A DNA stretch of 33,073 bases, taken from assembly GCA_024639965.1 (NCBI GenBank), contig JAHEGC010000014.1, positions 1 through 33,073 on the forward strand. Direction: 5' to 3'. The notes under the pieces are model-generated. The model was not told the origin of the DNA and did no database searches. It saw only the letters and a list, made by a program, of their open reading frames with translations. This document shows, in pieces, positions 1-7,823 of this stretch. This stretch comes from Micrococcales bacterium (GTDB lineage: Bacteria; Actinomycetota; Actinomycetes; Actinomycetales; Microbacteriaceae). The first letter of the stretch is position 1, and each line of letters opens with the position of its first letter. A program made the position numbers and the translations under genes.

Positions 1-189
1 AACGCATTCATCCGGGAAGGCCTGGTCGACGAGTACGTCGTGTGTCTCGGACCAATCCTGCTCGGCGGGTCACGTTCCGCGACCGGCGATCTCGGCATCG
101 ACACCCTCGCCGACGCTCGTCAACTCACCATCATCGACTCGGTCACCTACGGGGACAGCGTCGTCATCACCGCTCGAGAGGTTCGCTGA
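1..189 (+). CDS. ribD: Riboflavin biosynthesis protein RibD, 3' end only
   Basis: Only the last 62 residues are in the window, read in frame from base 1 to the TGA at 187-189. The fragment contains the VDEYVVCLGPILLGG and VTYGDSVVITAREV stretches typical of the C-terminal reductase domain of bifunctional RibD (dihydrofolate-reductase-like fold). That domain reduces the ribosylamino-pyrimidine intermediate with NADPH. The stop overlaps the next gene's start as TGATG, so ribE is translationally coupled. Identity rests on this fragment plus the three rib genes directly downstream. The N-terminal deaminase domain and any FMN riboswitch would lie upstream of the window. Confidence 0.88.
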   Translation, partial: NAFIREGLVDEYVVCLGPILLGGSRSATGDLGIDTLADARQLTIIDSVTYGDSVVITAREVR

Positions 190-794
190 TGTTCACCGGA
201 ATCATTTCTGAGAAGGGCGAGATCCTTGCCGCGACGGCGTCGGGAGACTCCGTCCGTGTCGTCGTTCATGCGCCGGGTGCCGTGGCGAAGGCGCGGCATG
301 GGGATTCCATCGCGGTGAGCGGTGTGTGCCTCACTGTCATCGGCTCGGAGGGCGACGCGTTCATCGCCGATGTGATGGGCCAAACCATTGCGATGTCCAA
401 TTCCGCCCAGTGGCAGCCGGCACGATCGGTCAACATCGAGTCCGCGGTGGCGGTGGGTGACCAACTCGGTGGCCACATCGTTCAGGGACACGTCGACGGC
501 ACGGCAACACTCATCGATCGGCGGCAGTCGGGCGATTGGCGCGTCCTTCGATTCGCGCTCAACGCGGAACACGCTCCGCTCGTCGTCGATAAGGGTTCGA
601 TCACCCTCGACGGCGTCTCGCTCACCGTTTCCGCCGTCGGTGACGACTGGTGCGAGGTTTCCCTTATTCCCGAGACACTGGTCGCGACGACCCTCGGCCT
701 TCTCGAGGTCGGCGAGATGGTCAACCTCGAAACCGACATACTCGCGCGGCACATTCAGCGCCTCGCTCACTTCGACAATGGAGGTACCCGATGA
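189..794 (+). CDS. ribE: Riboflavin synthase, alpha subunit
   Basis: The protein has 201 residues, the usual family length. It begins with the hallmark MFTGII and contains two tandem lumazine-binding barrels. The repeat is visible as IAVSGVCLTV (residues 41-50) and ITLDGVSLTV (138-147), and the second barrel opens with GGHIVQGHVDG (94-104). The family dismutates two 6,7-dimethyl-8-ribityllumazine molecules to riboflavin plus the pyrimidine substrate of RibH. The frame is open upstream, but the MFTGII start at 189 is chosen because it is universal in the family and overlaps the ribD stop by one base. The stop overlaps the ribBA start (ATGA). The symbol ribE follows actinobacterial usage; B. 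subtilis naming also uses ribE, while E. coli calls it ribC. Confidence 0.96.
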   Translation: MFTGIISEKGEILAATASGDSVRVVVHAPGAVAKARHGDSIAVSGVCLTVIGSEGDAFIADVMGQTIAMSNSAQWQPARSVNIESAVAVGDQLGGHIVQGHVDGTATLIDRRQSGDWRVLRFALNAEHAPLVVDKGSITLDGVSLTVSAVGDDWCEVSLIPETLVATTLGLLEVGEMVNLETDILARHIQRLAHFDNGGTR

Positions 795-2038
795 CCGCGA
801 TTGACAAGGCGCTCGACGAGTTGCGCGCGGGACGACCGATTGTCGTCACCGATTCGACGGATCGTGAAGACGAAGGTGACCTCATCCTCGCCGCCGAGTT
901 CGCGACGCCCGAACAACTCGCGTTCATGATTCGTCACTCGAGCGGATTCCTGTGCGCTCCCATGACGAACGAAAGGGCGAACGAACTCGACCTCTCACTC
1001 ATGGTGGAACACAACCAGGATTCGCGACGCACTGCCTACACCGTCTCGGTGGACGCGGCAGACGGCATCACCACGGGAATTTCGGCACACGATCGTGCCC
1101 TCACACTCCGCGTTCTCGCCAACCCCGACAGCTCTCCGTCGGACCTCATTCGCCCGGGTCACATCATCCCGCTTCGTGCCCGTCCGGGCGGGGTTCGCGA
1201 ACGCGCCGGCCACACCGAGGCGGCGGTCGATCTCATGAGCCTCGCGGGGCTTCAGCCCGTCGGCGTCATCGGTGAACTGACCAACGACGACGGAACGATG
1301 ATGCGCGGTGCCCCGCTCGAAGCGTTCGCGGCGGAGCACAACCTCGTCATCATCTCGATCGAGGAGCTCGCACTCCACCTCGACTCCGAATGGCGACCGC
1401 TGACCGACCCCAACGCCGAGCGCTACACCTTCGAGGTGGAGACGCGTGTGCCGACAACGCACGGTACGTTCCGCATTCGCTCGTATCGCGACCATGAGAC
1501 CCGCGTCGACCAGGTCGCGATTGTGTCGGGAGACCCGACCGACGGAGCACTCGTTCGCCTGCACTCGGAGTGCCTCACGGGCGAGGCGCTCGGCTCGCTC
1601 AAGTGCGAGTGCGGACCGCAACTCGACACCGCGCTCGATCTCATCGACCGCGAGGGCGGGATCGTCATTTATCTGCGCGGTCACGAGGGTCGCGGAATCG
1701 GGCTAACGAACAAACTGCGCGCCTATCGTCTGCAGGAGGACGGGCTGGACACGCTCGATGCGAATCTCGCACTCGGGTTACCGGCCGATGCTCGTGACTA
1801 CGGCGTCGCCGCGGCAATTCTCAAGGATCTCGGCGTCAACTCGGTTCGCCTGTTGTCGAACAACCCCGAAAAACAGCGTCAGCTGATCCAGCACGGCATA
1901 GAGGTTACGGAACTGGTTCCTCTCGTCGTGGGCGTGGGTGAAGTCAACGCCGCGTACCTTGGCGCGAAGCGCGACCGCATGGGACACCAACTCCCGACCG
2001 AACTGACCGTCGGCGTCGCCGACACGAACGGAGAGTGA
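791..2038 (+). CDS. ribBA: Bifunctional DHBP synthase / GTP cyclohydrolase II
   Basis: This is a 415-residue fusion. The N-terminal half is 3,4-dihydroxy-2-butanone-4-phosphate synthase, with the acidic metal-binding loop DREDEGD at residues 24-30 and an RPGHIIPLRA segment further on. The C-terminal half is GTP cyclohydrolase II, with the zinc ligands C261, C272 and C274 in HSECLTGEALGSLKCECG and the RGHEGRGIGL and LLSNNP motifs. The two halves supply both precursors of the lumazine intermediate from ribulose-5-phosphate and GTP. The ATG at 791 is preceded by GGAGGT at 780-785 and overlaps the ribE stop (ATGA), so the earlier in-frame ATG at 650 is rejected. Both active sites look intact, so the fusion should be bifunctional. 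Confidence 0.96.
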   Translation: MTAIDKALDELRAGRPIVVTDSTDREDEGDLILAAEFATPEQLAFMIRHSSGFLCAPMTNERANELDLSLMVEHNQDSRRTAYTVSVDAADGITTGISAHDRALTLRVLANPDSSPSDLIRPGHIIPLRARPGGVRERAGHTEAAVDLMSLAGLQPVGVIGELTNDDGTMMRGAPLEAFAAEHNLVIISIEELALHLDSEWRPLTDPNAERYTFEVETRVPTTHGTFRIRSYRDHETRVDQVAIVSGDPTDGALVRLHSECLTGEALGSLKCECGPQLDTALDLIDREGGIVIYLRGHEGRGIGLTNKLRAYRLQEDGLDTLDANLALGLPADARDYGVAAAILKDLGVNSVRLLSNNPEKQRQLIQHGIEVTELVPLVVGVGEVNAAYLGAKRDRMGHQLPTELTVGVADTNGE

Positions 2039-2040
2039 CC

Positions 2041-2514
2041 ATGGCCGGACACGGATCGCCCGAAATCGCCGTCGACGGAACGGGCCTTCACCTCGTCGTA
2101 ATCGCGGGGTCGTGGCACGACGAGATCACGAACGGGCTCATCGCGGGCGCTCACCGCGTCATTGTCGAATCGGGCGCAACGCACGAGCTCGTGCGCGTTC
2201 CCGGCGCCTTCGAACTTCCCGTCGCAGCTCAGACTGCACTCCGCAACGGTGCCGACGCGGTCGTGTGTCTCGGTGTCATCATCCGTGGAGGCACACCACA
2301 CTTCGAATTCGTGTCCAACGCGGCAACCGACGGCCTTACCCGCGTTGCTCTGGACGAAGGCAAGCCCGTCGGATTCGGCGTGCTCACGCTCGATGACGAA
2401 CAACAGGGCATCGACCGCGCGGGATTGCCTGGTTCGAAAGAGGACAAGGGCGCCGAGGCAGCCAATGCTGCACTGTCGACCGCGATCCTCCTTCGCCACC
2501 TGCGCTCTCGATAA
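2041..2514 (+). CDS. ribH: 6,7-dimethyl-8-ribityllumazine synthase
   Basis: The protein has 157 residues, normal for lumazine synthase. It shows the substrate loop VPGAFELP (53-60), the IRGGTPHFEFV segment containing catalytic His88, GFGVLTLDDEQQ (111-122) and an AGLPGSKEDKGAEAA tail. The enzyme condenses DHBP with the ribitylaminopyrimidine; members of this family assemble into pentamers or 60-mer capsids. An alternative GTG at 2035 overlaps the ribBA stop, but GGAGAG at 2030-2035 sits 5 nt before the ATG at 2041 and would overlap the GTG, so ATG 2041 is preferred. This is the last recognisable riboflavin gene of the cluster. Confidence 0.95.
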   Translation: MAGHGSPEIAVDGTGLHLVVIAGSWHDEITNGLIAGAHRVIVESGATHELVRVPGAFELPVAAQTALRNGADAVVCLGVIIRGGTPHFEFVSNAATDGLTRVALDEGKPVGFGVLTLDDEQQGIDRAGLPGSKEDKGAEAANAALSTAILLRHLRSR

Positions 2515-2517
2515 ACT
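2512..2517 (+). promoter_or_regulatory. Possible -10 element for the sulfotransferase gene
   Basis: TAAACT matches the actinobacterial TANNNT -10 pattern, and its first three bases are the ribH stop codon TAA. The start site would fall near 2524, leaving a leader of about 20 nt that contains GAGG at 2534-2537 ahead of the ATG at 2544. No good -35 is visible 16-19 nt upstream. If it is real, the sulfotransferase can be transcribed independently of the riboflavin operon. Inference only. Confidence 0.35.
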
Positions 2518-2543
2518 GGGCCGACCCCGACCCGAGGATGCCC

Positions 2544-3395
2544 ATGGCCGCACCGTACCTGTTGGTTCTCGCGCATTCGCGTTCGGGAAGCAACTTCTTG
2601 CTCGACCAACTTCGGGCTCTCGACGGTGTTGCGTCGCTCGGTGAATACTTCCATCGCGATCCGAAATCAACGCACGTCGATTTCGTCGAGGATTCGCTCG
2701 ACGGTTACGCCTCTCCCTCCGCGCGGGCTGATGCGGCCATTGCCGATCCGCTGGAAACACTCAGGTTCCGCGAAAAGGTATCTGGGGTGTCGCTCTTCAT
2801 TGTCAAAATCCTCGGACAGCAACTGCGCGACGATCGGGCTCGTCGAACCCTGATTGACAATGCCGCGGGTGTCGTCGTGTTGCGGCGCAATCCTTTTGCG
2901 GCGTGGGTTTCACGTGCGCTCGTCGATCAGTCACAATCGTGGGTGAACGCCGAGACACACCAATTCGCGGTGAACTACGACGAAGCGTTCTTCATCGACC
3001 GTGCTCGCGCCTATTCGACGCAGATTCGCGACTTCCTGCGACTCGTCCGCGAATCGGGCAAGCCGTTCGTCTCGATGTCGTACTCCGACCTCGTCGCATT
3101 GGGCACGCCGGACTCACTCTGGTCCCACCTCCGCGAGGCGATGCCCGCTCTTCCTGAACTTCATCAGAAATCGGAGTGGACTCCACGGGTTTCGCGGCAG
3201 GATGACCGACTTCCGATTGATCGAATCGAGAACCGCGAGGAAGCCCTGGCGAGCCTCGAACGGCTGGGGCTCGCGTATCTCGCCGAGAACCGCGACTCCG
3301 ACGATCTCGAGGCCGTTGTTGCTGCGCTCGCCCCCAGGCCAGAGCGCACCGGATTCGCCCGCGTCGCGGCAGCCGTCAAACGCCGACTCGGCTGA
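2544..3395 (+). CDS. Stf0-like sulfotransferase
   Basis: The protein has 283 residues. Near the N-terminus, AHSRSGSNFLLDQL (residues 10-23) matches the 5'-phosphosulfate-binding loop of PAPS-dependent sulfotransferases. RRNPFAAWVSRAL (114-126) matches the 3'-phosphate-binding Arg/Ser motif. No signal peptide is seen, so the enzyme should be cytosolic. The closest family by eye is Stf0 (trehalose or LPS sulfotransferase type), which sulfates carbohydrate or lipid acceptors; the acceptor here is unknown. ATG 2544 is preferred over ATG 2538 because GAGG (2534-2537) abuts the latter but sits 6 nt before the former. It lies 29 nt after ribH on the same strand and may be read through from it. It ends one base before the stop of the convergent permease gene. 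Confidence 0.75.
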   Translation: MAAPYLLVLAHSRSGSNFLLDQLRALDGVASLGEYFHRDPKSTHVDFVEDSLDGYASPSARADAAIADPLETLRFREKVSGVSLFIVKILGQQLRDDRARRTLIDNAAGVVVLRRNPFAAWVSRALVDQSQSWVNAETHQFAVNYDEAFFIDRARAYSTQIRDFLRLVRESGKPFVSMSYSDLVALGTPDSLWSHLREAMPALPELHQKSEWTPRVSRQDDRLPIDRIENREEALASLERLGLAYLAENRDSDDLEAVVAALAPRPERTGFARVAAAVKRRLG

Positions 3396-3396
3396 C

Positions 3397-4203
3397 CTAG
3401 CGAAGGAACAGCGAGCGAAGTCGTCGCGCCACCACGATGACACCCGTACCGAGCATCACGACGAAATAGGCGAGGTGCCCCCACGCCGCTGCGGTGAACA
3501 CGCCCGTCGTGAACATGCGAACGAGTTCGACGCCGTGCCACAACGGGAAGCATTGGACGAGAACCTGAATCGGCTCGGGGTAGATCGAGATCGGATAGAA
3601 CGTCGCCGAGAACAAGAACATCGGCAACATGACCAGCGGCAGCCAATCCATCTGTTGGAACGTCTTCATGTACGACGTGAAAGCCATTCCGACGCTCGCA
3701 AAACCGGCGGCGATGAGAATAACCACGGGGATAGCGAAGATGGCGAGCGGCGACAGTGCGAGCCCCATGATGCTCATCACGGTGAGGAACCCGACCGCGT
3801 ATATTCCTCCGCGCAACAGGGCGAGCGTGATCTCACCGATGGCGACATCGAGTGGGCCCAGCGAGGTGAGGAGCATCGTCTGATACAGCTTCGCGAAATT
3901 CAATTTGAAGAAGACATTCCACGTCGAGTCGTAGATGGCGCCGTTCATCGCCGACACCGCGAGGAGAGCGGGGGCGATGTAGGCGCCGTAGGAGATTTCG
4001 GTGCCGTTGAGGTCGATCGTGCCGATGATTCCGCCGAGACCGACACCCATGGAGAACAAGTAGAACACTGGCTCGAAGAAGCCCGAGAGGATGATGAGAT
4101 AGTTGTTCGTCATCGTGGCCTTGAAACCACGCTCGATGATGGCGCGGGCGTTGCCGCCGTACATTCCACCGAATCGGCGTTTGGGAGCGGTCACGGCGCT
4201 CAT
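3397..4203 (-). CDS. ABC-2 type transporter permease (NodJ-like), second subunit
   Basis: The protein has 268 residues with about six predicted membrane segments. The conserved ABC-2/NodJ signature is present late in the protein: MFLFSATFYPISIYP followed by CFPLWHGVELVR. The N-terminal segment (about residues 1-30) is basic and cytosolic. The start ATG at 4203 overlaps the stop of the preceding permease gene (ATGA), so the two permeases are translationally coupled and probably form a heterodimeric channel for the ATPase encoded first in the operon. The family exports lipo-oligosaccharides, polysaccharides or hydrophobic drugs; the substrate cannot be deduced here. Its 3' end is one base from that of the sulfotransferase gene. 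Confidence 0.85.
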   Translation of the reverse strand: MSAVTAPKRRFGGMYGGNARAIIERGFKATMTNNYLIILSGFFEPVFYLFSMGVGLGGIIGTIDLNGTEISYGAYIAPALLAVSAMNGAIYDSTWNVFFKLNFAKLYQTMLLTSLGPLDVAIGEITLALLRGGIYAVGFLTVMSIMGLALSPLAIFAIPVVILIAAGFASVGMAFTSYMKTFQQMDWLPLVMLPMFLFSATFYPISIYPEPIQVLVQCFPLWHGVELVRMFTTGVFTAAAWGHLAYFVVMLGTGVIVVARRLRSLFLR

Positions 4204-5009
4204 CGAGTCAATCTCCGAACGAACGCGCGGCGCATGAGAATCGCACCGATGACACCGTAGGCGGCGAGAATCGCGACGCGGAGGAGCGTGAGCCAAAGCG
4301 GTTCGACAAGACCGTACGAGACCGTACGGCCGAGCTGGCTGGCGTGCCAGAGTGGCGAAACCCATCCGATCCATTCGAGCCAATCGGGAACCTGAGAGAG
4401 CGGGAAGAACGTTCCGGAGAAGAGGAACATCGGCATGACGATGAGCCGCTGAATGAGCGCGAATTGCCCGCGATCGTCTTCGATTCCGGCGGAGTATGCC
4501 GCGAGCGGCGTGAGAATTGCGAAAGCACCGAGGATTGATATCGGAATCATCAGCCACCCCGTGCCGAGCGGCACCGCTCCGAACGCGACGAGCATGAGGT
4601 AAAAGACACCGGCGGTGAAGGTGAATCGAATGGCGAGGTGCACGAGGAATCCGCCGACGATTTGACCTGGAGTGACGGTGGTCGCGTGAATCGCGAAGAA
4701 GATCTTGTGCCACTTGAACCCACCGAGAACCGGGTACATCCCCTCTTCGGCACCAATCGTGAGAATCGTGGACATGAGGAGCGCGGGACCGACAAACACG
4801 AGGAACGGAACACCGTCAATGCCGTCGGGGATGAGGTTGGCGAGCCCCACTCCCAACCCCAGGAGATACATGAGGGGGTTGCCGAACGAGGAGGTGACGA
4901 CGTAACTGATGTACGCCTTCATCTCCCGCAAACGGAGTTCGGTGACGTACCACCAGCCCCACCGTCGCGTTTGCGCCGCGTCGCGGCGAATCTGGGCGAC
5001 GTCGGTCAT
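4200..5009 (-). CDS. ABC-2 type transporter permease (NodJ-like), first subunit
   Basis: The protein has 269 residues: a charged N-terminal region (about 1-40) followed by roughly six hydrophobic segments. It carries MFLFSGTFFPLSQVP and SPLWHASQLGR, the same ABC-2 signature as the next gene, so the two permeases are probably ancient duplicates. The ATG at 5009 overlaps the stop of the upstream ATPase gene (ATGA), as happens again at its own 3' end. Known members of this three-gene layout act as exporters in the inner membrane (NodIJ lipochito-oligosaccharide export, daunorubicin-type resistance pumps). The substrate is unknown. Confidence 0.85.
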   Translation of the reverse strand: MTDVAQIRRDAAQTRRWGWWYVTELRLREMKAYISYVVTSSFGNPLMYLLGLGVGLANLIPDGIDGVPFLVFVGPALLMSTILTIGAEEGMYPVLGGFKWHKIFFAIHATTVTPGQIVGGFLVHLAIRFTFTAGVFYLMLVAFGAVPLGTGWLMIPISILGAFAILTPLAAYSAGIEDDRGQFALIQRLIVMPMFLFSGTFFPLSQVPDWLEWIGWVSPLWHASQLGRTVSYGLVEPLWLTLLRVAILAAYGVIGAILMRRAFVRRLTR

Positions 5010-5932
5010 TCGACGAGGCTCCGGCCCGTGAGGCGAAGGAACACGTCTTCCAGCGACGACCGGCGAACAAGGCTCGTGGTCGGGTGGTGCCCGCGCCGCG
5101 TGATTTCGGCGAGATCCTGCTCGCCGTTGTCGCTGTAGATGAGGATACGGTCGGGGAGAACTTCCTGGCGCTCACCGACATCCGCGATGAGGGCGGCCAC
5201 AGACACGTTCTTGTCTGATCCGTAACGCACCTCGAGTACCTCGCGCGTCGAGTAGGTACGGATGAGTTCGGCGGGCGACCCTTCGGCCATGATTTGACCC
5301 TTGTCGACGACGACGATGCGATCGGAAAGCTGCTCCGCCTCATCCATGTAATGGGTGGTGAGCACGAGCGTGGTGCCCTGTTCCTTGAGACGGAACAACC
5401 GGTCCCAAAGGATGTGGCGCGCCTGCGGATCGAGCCCCGTGGTGGGCTCGTCAAGGAGCAGCATCTGCGGGTCGTTCATGAGCGACCGTGCGATGGTGAG
5501 GCGACGCTTCATGCCCCCCGAGAGCGGTTCGACCTTCGAGTTCGCTCGGTCGGAGAGCTGGGCGAATTCGAGAAGTTCGTCGGCTCGCTTGCCCGCCTCG
5601 GCGCGCGACAGCCCAAAGAACCGGCCGTAGGTGAGCAGATTTTCGCGAACACGGAGTTCGCCGTCGAGGTTGTCTTCCTGGGGAACCACGCCGAGCTGAG
5701 AGCGAATGGCTGGGCCATCGACGTTCGGGTCGAGATCGAGCACCGTCAGTTCGCCCGACGTGCGCGTTGAGACCGACGCGATCATCTTCATCGTGGTCGA
5801 CTTACCCGCGCCGTTCGGGCCCAGCAACCCGAAGGATTCCCCTCGCGCCACCTCGAACGAGATTCCATCGACGGCCACGAAGTCGTCGTACTTCTTGGTG
5901 AGGTTTACGGCGCGGATTACAGAATGAGACAC
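5006..5932 (-). CDS. ABC transporter ATP-binding protein (NodI / drug-export type)
   Basis: The protein has 308 residues and a complete nucleotide-binding domain: Walker A GPNGAGKST (residues 38-46), Q-loop VVPQEDN (82-88), signature LSGGMKRR (137-144), Walker B MLLLDEP with the DEPTTGLDP D-loop (157-169), and switch His194 in TTHYMDEAEQ. The C-terminal tail of about 80 residues, ending in SLEDVFLRLTGR, is the extension typical of NodI and daunorubicin-type ATPases. The GTG at 5932 is used as start. It has no good Shine-Dalgarno but has TAGGAT 8 nt upstream, so the message may be leaderless. It is the first gene of a coupled ATPase-permease-permease operon. Confidence 0.9.
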   Translation of the reverse strand: MSHSVIRAVNLTKKYDDFVAVDGISFEVARGESFGLLGPNGAGKSTTMKMIASVSTRTSGELTVLDLDPNVDGPAIRSQLGVVPQEDNLDGELRVRENLLTYGRFFGLSRAEAGKRADELLEFAQLSDRANSKVEPLSGGMKRRLTIARSLMNDPQMLLLDEPTTGLDPQARHILWDRLFRLKEQGTTLVLTTHYMDEAEQLSDRIVVVDKGQIMAEGSPAELIRTYSTREVLEVRYGSDKNVSVAALIADVGERQEVLPDRILIYSDNGEQDLAEITRRGHHPTTSLVRRSSLEDVFLRLTGRSLVE

Positions 5933-5933
5933 A

Positions 5934-5946
5934 AGGATTTATCCTA
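5934..5946 (-). promoter_or_regulatory. -10 box and short palindrome before the ABC-2 operon
   Basis: On the minus strand, TAGGAT (5946 down to 5941) lies 8 nt before the GTG of the ATPase gene, giving an almost leaderless start. On either strand the same bases form AGGAT-TT-ATCCT (5934-5945), a 5-bp inverted repeat that could be an operator covering the -10 box. The divergent gap 5933-6029 holds no reading frame. No convincing -35 box is seen. Confidence 0.4.
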
Positions 5947-6017
5947 GTCGCAGAGGTCCCTTCCGTCGCATTGGGGAGATTCACAGCCTCGACTGATTCG
6001 CTGAAGTTCTCAACCCG

Positions 6018-6028
6018 AAGGATTTCCT
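6018..6028 (+). promoter_or_regulatory. Ribosome-binding site within a small palindrome
   Basis: AAGGAT is the ribosome-binding site of the ABC exporter. Its AGGA is also one arm of AGGA-TT-TCCT (6019-6028), placed directly before the ATG. It resembles the AGGAT-TT-ATCCT element at 5934-5945 beside the divergent start. Whether it sequesters the site or is chance cannot be told. Confidence 0.4.
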
Positions 6029-6029
6029 C

Positions 6030-7823
6030 ATGGCTTCACCCCGCTTCGGCGGAATGCGTCGCGGTGGCGCTCCTGTCGACACGACCGGACCCCGCGCCAC
6101 GTTCTCGCAACTCGTCCCGTACCTGCTCGAGCACAAGAAGAGCCTCGCTGTTGTCATCGCGTTGAGCATTCTCGGTGCGGGCGCGTCGCTCGGTCAACCC
6201 CTACTCGTGGCCCAGGTGATCGGTGCGGTGCAGGCCGGCACTGACATCGGCTGGCTGGTACCGGCGCTCATCGCCCTCGTGATTGGCGGAGCCGTCCTCA
6301 CGAGCATTCGGCACTACCTTCTCCAGCGCACGGGCGAGAGCGTCGTTCTCTCTTCACGACGCCACCTCGTGTCTCGTCTTCTCAACCTTCCCGTGAGCGA
6401 ATTCGATCAGCGTCGCACGGGTGACCTAGTCTCGCGCGTCGGTGCTGATTCGACCATGTTGCGCGCGGTGCTGACCCAGGGACTCGTCGAAGCGGTGGGC
6501 GGAAGTGTCACGTTCGTCGGCGCGATCATCGCGATGCTATTCATCGATCCGATTCTGTTCGGGCTGACATCATCGGTCGTTGTCGGTTCAATGATCGTCG
6601 TCATCGTTCTCTCGCGCCGCATTCGTGTCTATTCGCGCAAGGCGCAGGACAAGGTGGGTGCGCTCACCGCCTCCGTTGAACGGGCAATCTCGGCGGTGCG
6701 CACCGTTCGTGCCGCGAACGCCGTCGATCGCGAGATCGAATCGGTCGACTCGGATTCCCGTGGTGCGTGGAGTGCCGGACTCGATGTCGCGCGCATTTCT
6801 GCGTTCATCGTTCCCATCTCGAGCATCGCAATGCAAGTCTCATTCCTCGTCGTGCTCGGTGTGGGCGGTTACCGCGTCGCCAGTGGCGCTATCGACGTCT
6901 CGCAGCTCGTCTCGTTCATCTTGTTCCTGTTCATGATGATCATGCCGCTCGGTCAGGCGATCGGAGCTTTCACCTCGGTGATGCAGGCACTCGGAGCGCT
7001 CGGGCGAATTCGCGAGATCATCGACCTTCCGAGCGAGACCGACCACGACGTCGTCACCGAACGACTCGACGGCGATTTGCGAACCGTTGCGGTGGAATTC
7101 GACGACGTGCACTTCGCCTACGACGCCGACACCCCCATCCTGCGCGGGGTGTCGTTCGCGGTTCCCGCGGGCCAGCGCATCGCCCTCGTCGGCCCGAGCG
7201 GGTCGGGGAAATCAACCATCCTCTCGCTCATCGAGCGTTTCTACGACACGAACGCCGGGACAATTCGAATCGGCGGTCACGACATCCGCTCACTTGACCG
7301 CCACGAATTGCGCGCCGCCATCGGGTATGTCGAGCAGGACGCCCCGATTCTTGCCGGATCCATTCGCGACAACCTCGTGCTCGGTGCCCCCGAAGCGACG
7401 GACGCCGACTGCATCGCCGTGCTCGACGAAGTCAACCTCACGAATATCGTCGAGCGCGACGAGCGGGGCATCAACGCCCCCGTGGGCGAGGGCGGCGTGT
7501 TGCTCTCGGGTGGCGAGCGTCAGCGCCTGGCCATCGCGCGTGCGCTGCTGGCTGCACCCCCGATTCTCCTGCTCGACGAATCGACGTCGAGCCTCGACGG
7601 TCTCAACGAGCAAATGATGAAGGACGCGATCGACAAGGTGTCGAAGTCACGCACCCTCATCGTCATCGCGCACCGCTTGTCGACCGTCATCGATAGCGAC
7701 CAGATTGTCGTGCTCAACAAGGGCGAGGTGCTCGGCGTTGGGACACACCAACAACTGTTGAAGAAGGTCGAGTTGTATCGCGAGCTCGCCGAAACCCAGC
7801 TGCTCGACCAGCCGACTAGCTGA
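6030..7823 (+). CDS. ABC exporter, fused membrane and ATPase domains
   Basis: This is a 597-residue half-transporter of the exporter (type IV, MsbA/BmrA-like) class. Residues about 40-330 carry six hydrophobic segments; the rest is the nucleotide-binding domain. The latter has Walker A GPSGSGKS (388-395, Lys394), the signature LSGGERQR (492-499), Walker B LLLDES with D516 and E517, and an IAHRLSTV switch His. It should work as a homodimer exporting lipids, peptides or drugs. AAGGAT at 6018-6023 is a well-spaced ribosome-binding site for the ATG at 6030. It is divergent from the ABC-2 operon, so the two pumps may share a control region. Its stop overlaps the convergent thymidine kinase gene by 8 bp. 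Confidence 0.92.
   Translation: MASPRFGGMRRGGAPVDTTGPRATFSQLVPYLLEHKKSLAVVIALSILGAGASLGQPLLVAQVIGAVQAGTDIGWLVPALIALVIGGAVLTSIRHYLLQRTGESVVLSSRRHLVSRLLNLPVSEFDQRRTGDLVSRVGADSTMLRAVLTQGLVEAVGGSVTFVGAIIAMLFIDPILFGLTSSVVVGSMIVVIVLSRRIRVYSRKAQDKVGALTASVERAISAVRTVRAANAVDREIESVDSDSRGAWSAGLDVARISAFIVPISSIAMQVSFLVVLGVGGYRVASGAIDVSQLVSFILFLFMMIMPLGQAIGAFTSVMQALGALGRIREIIDLPSETDHDVVTERLDGDLRTVAVEFDDVHFAYDADTPILRGVSFAVPAGQRIALVGPSGSGKSTILSLIERFYDTNAGTIRIGGHDIRSLDRHELRAAIGYVEQDAPILAGSIRDNLVLGAPEATDADCIAVLDEVNLTNIVERDERGINAPVGEGGVLLSGGERQRLAIARALLAAPPILLLDESTSSLDGLNEQMMKDAIDKVSKSRTLIVIAHRLSTVIDSDQIVVLNKGEVLGVGTHQQLLKKVELYRELAETQLLDQPTS

Noticed and set aside
1-189. FMN riboswitch for the riboflavin operon
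   Set aside because: The window opens inside ribD, so any leader lies upstream and cannot be seen.
2035-2040. GTG at 2035 as the ribH start
   Set aside because: The GGAGAG ribosome-binding site would overlap this codon; the ATG at 2041 has proper 5-nt spacing.
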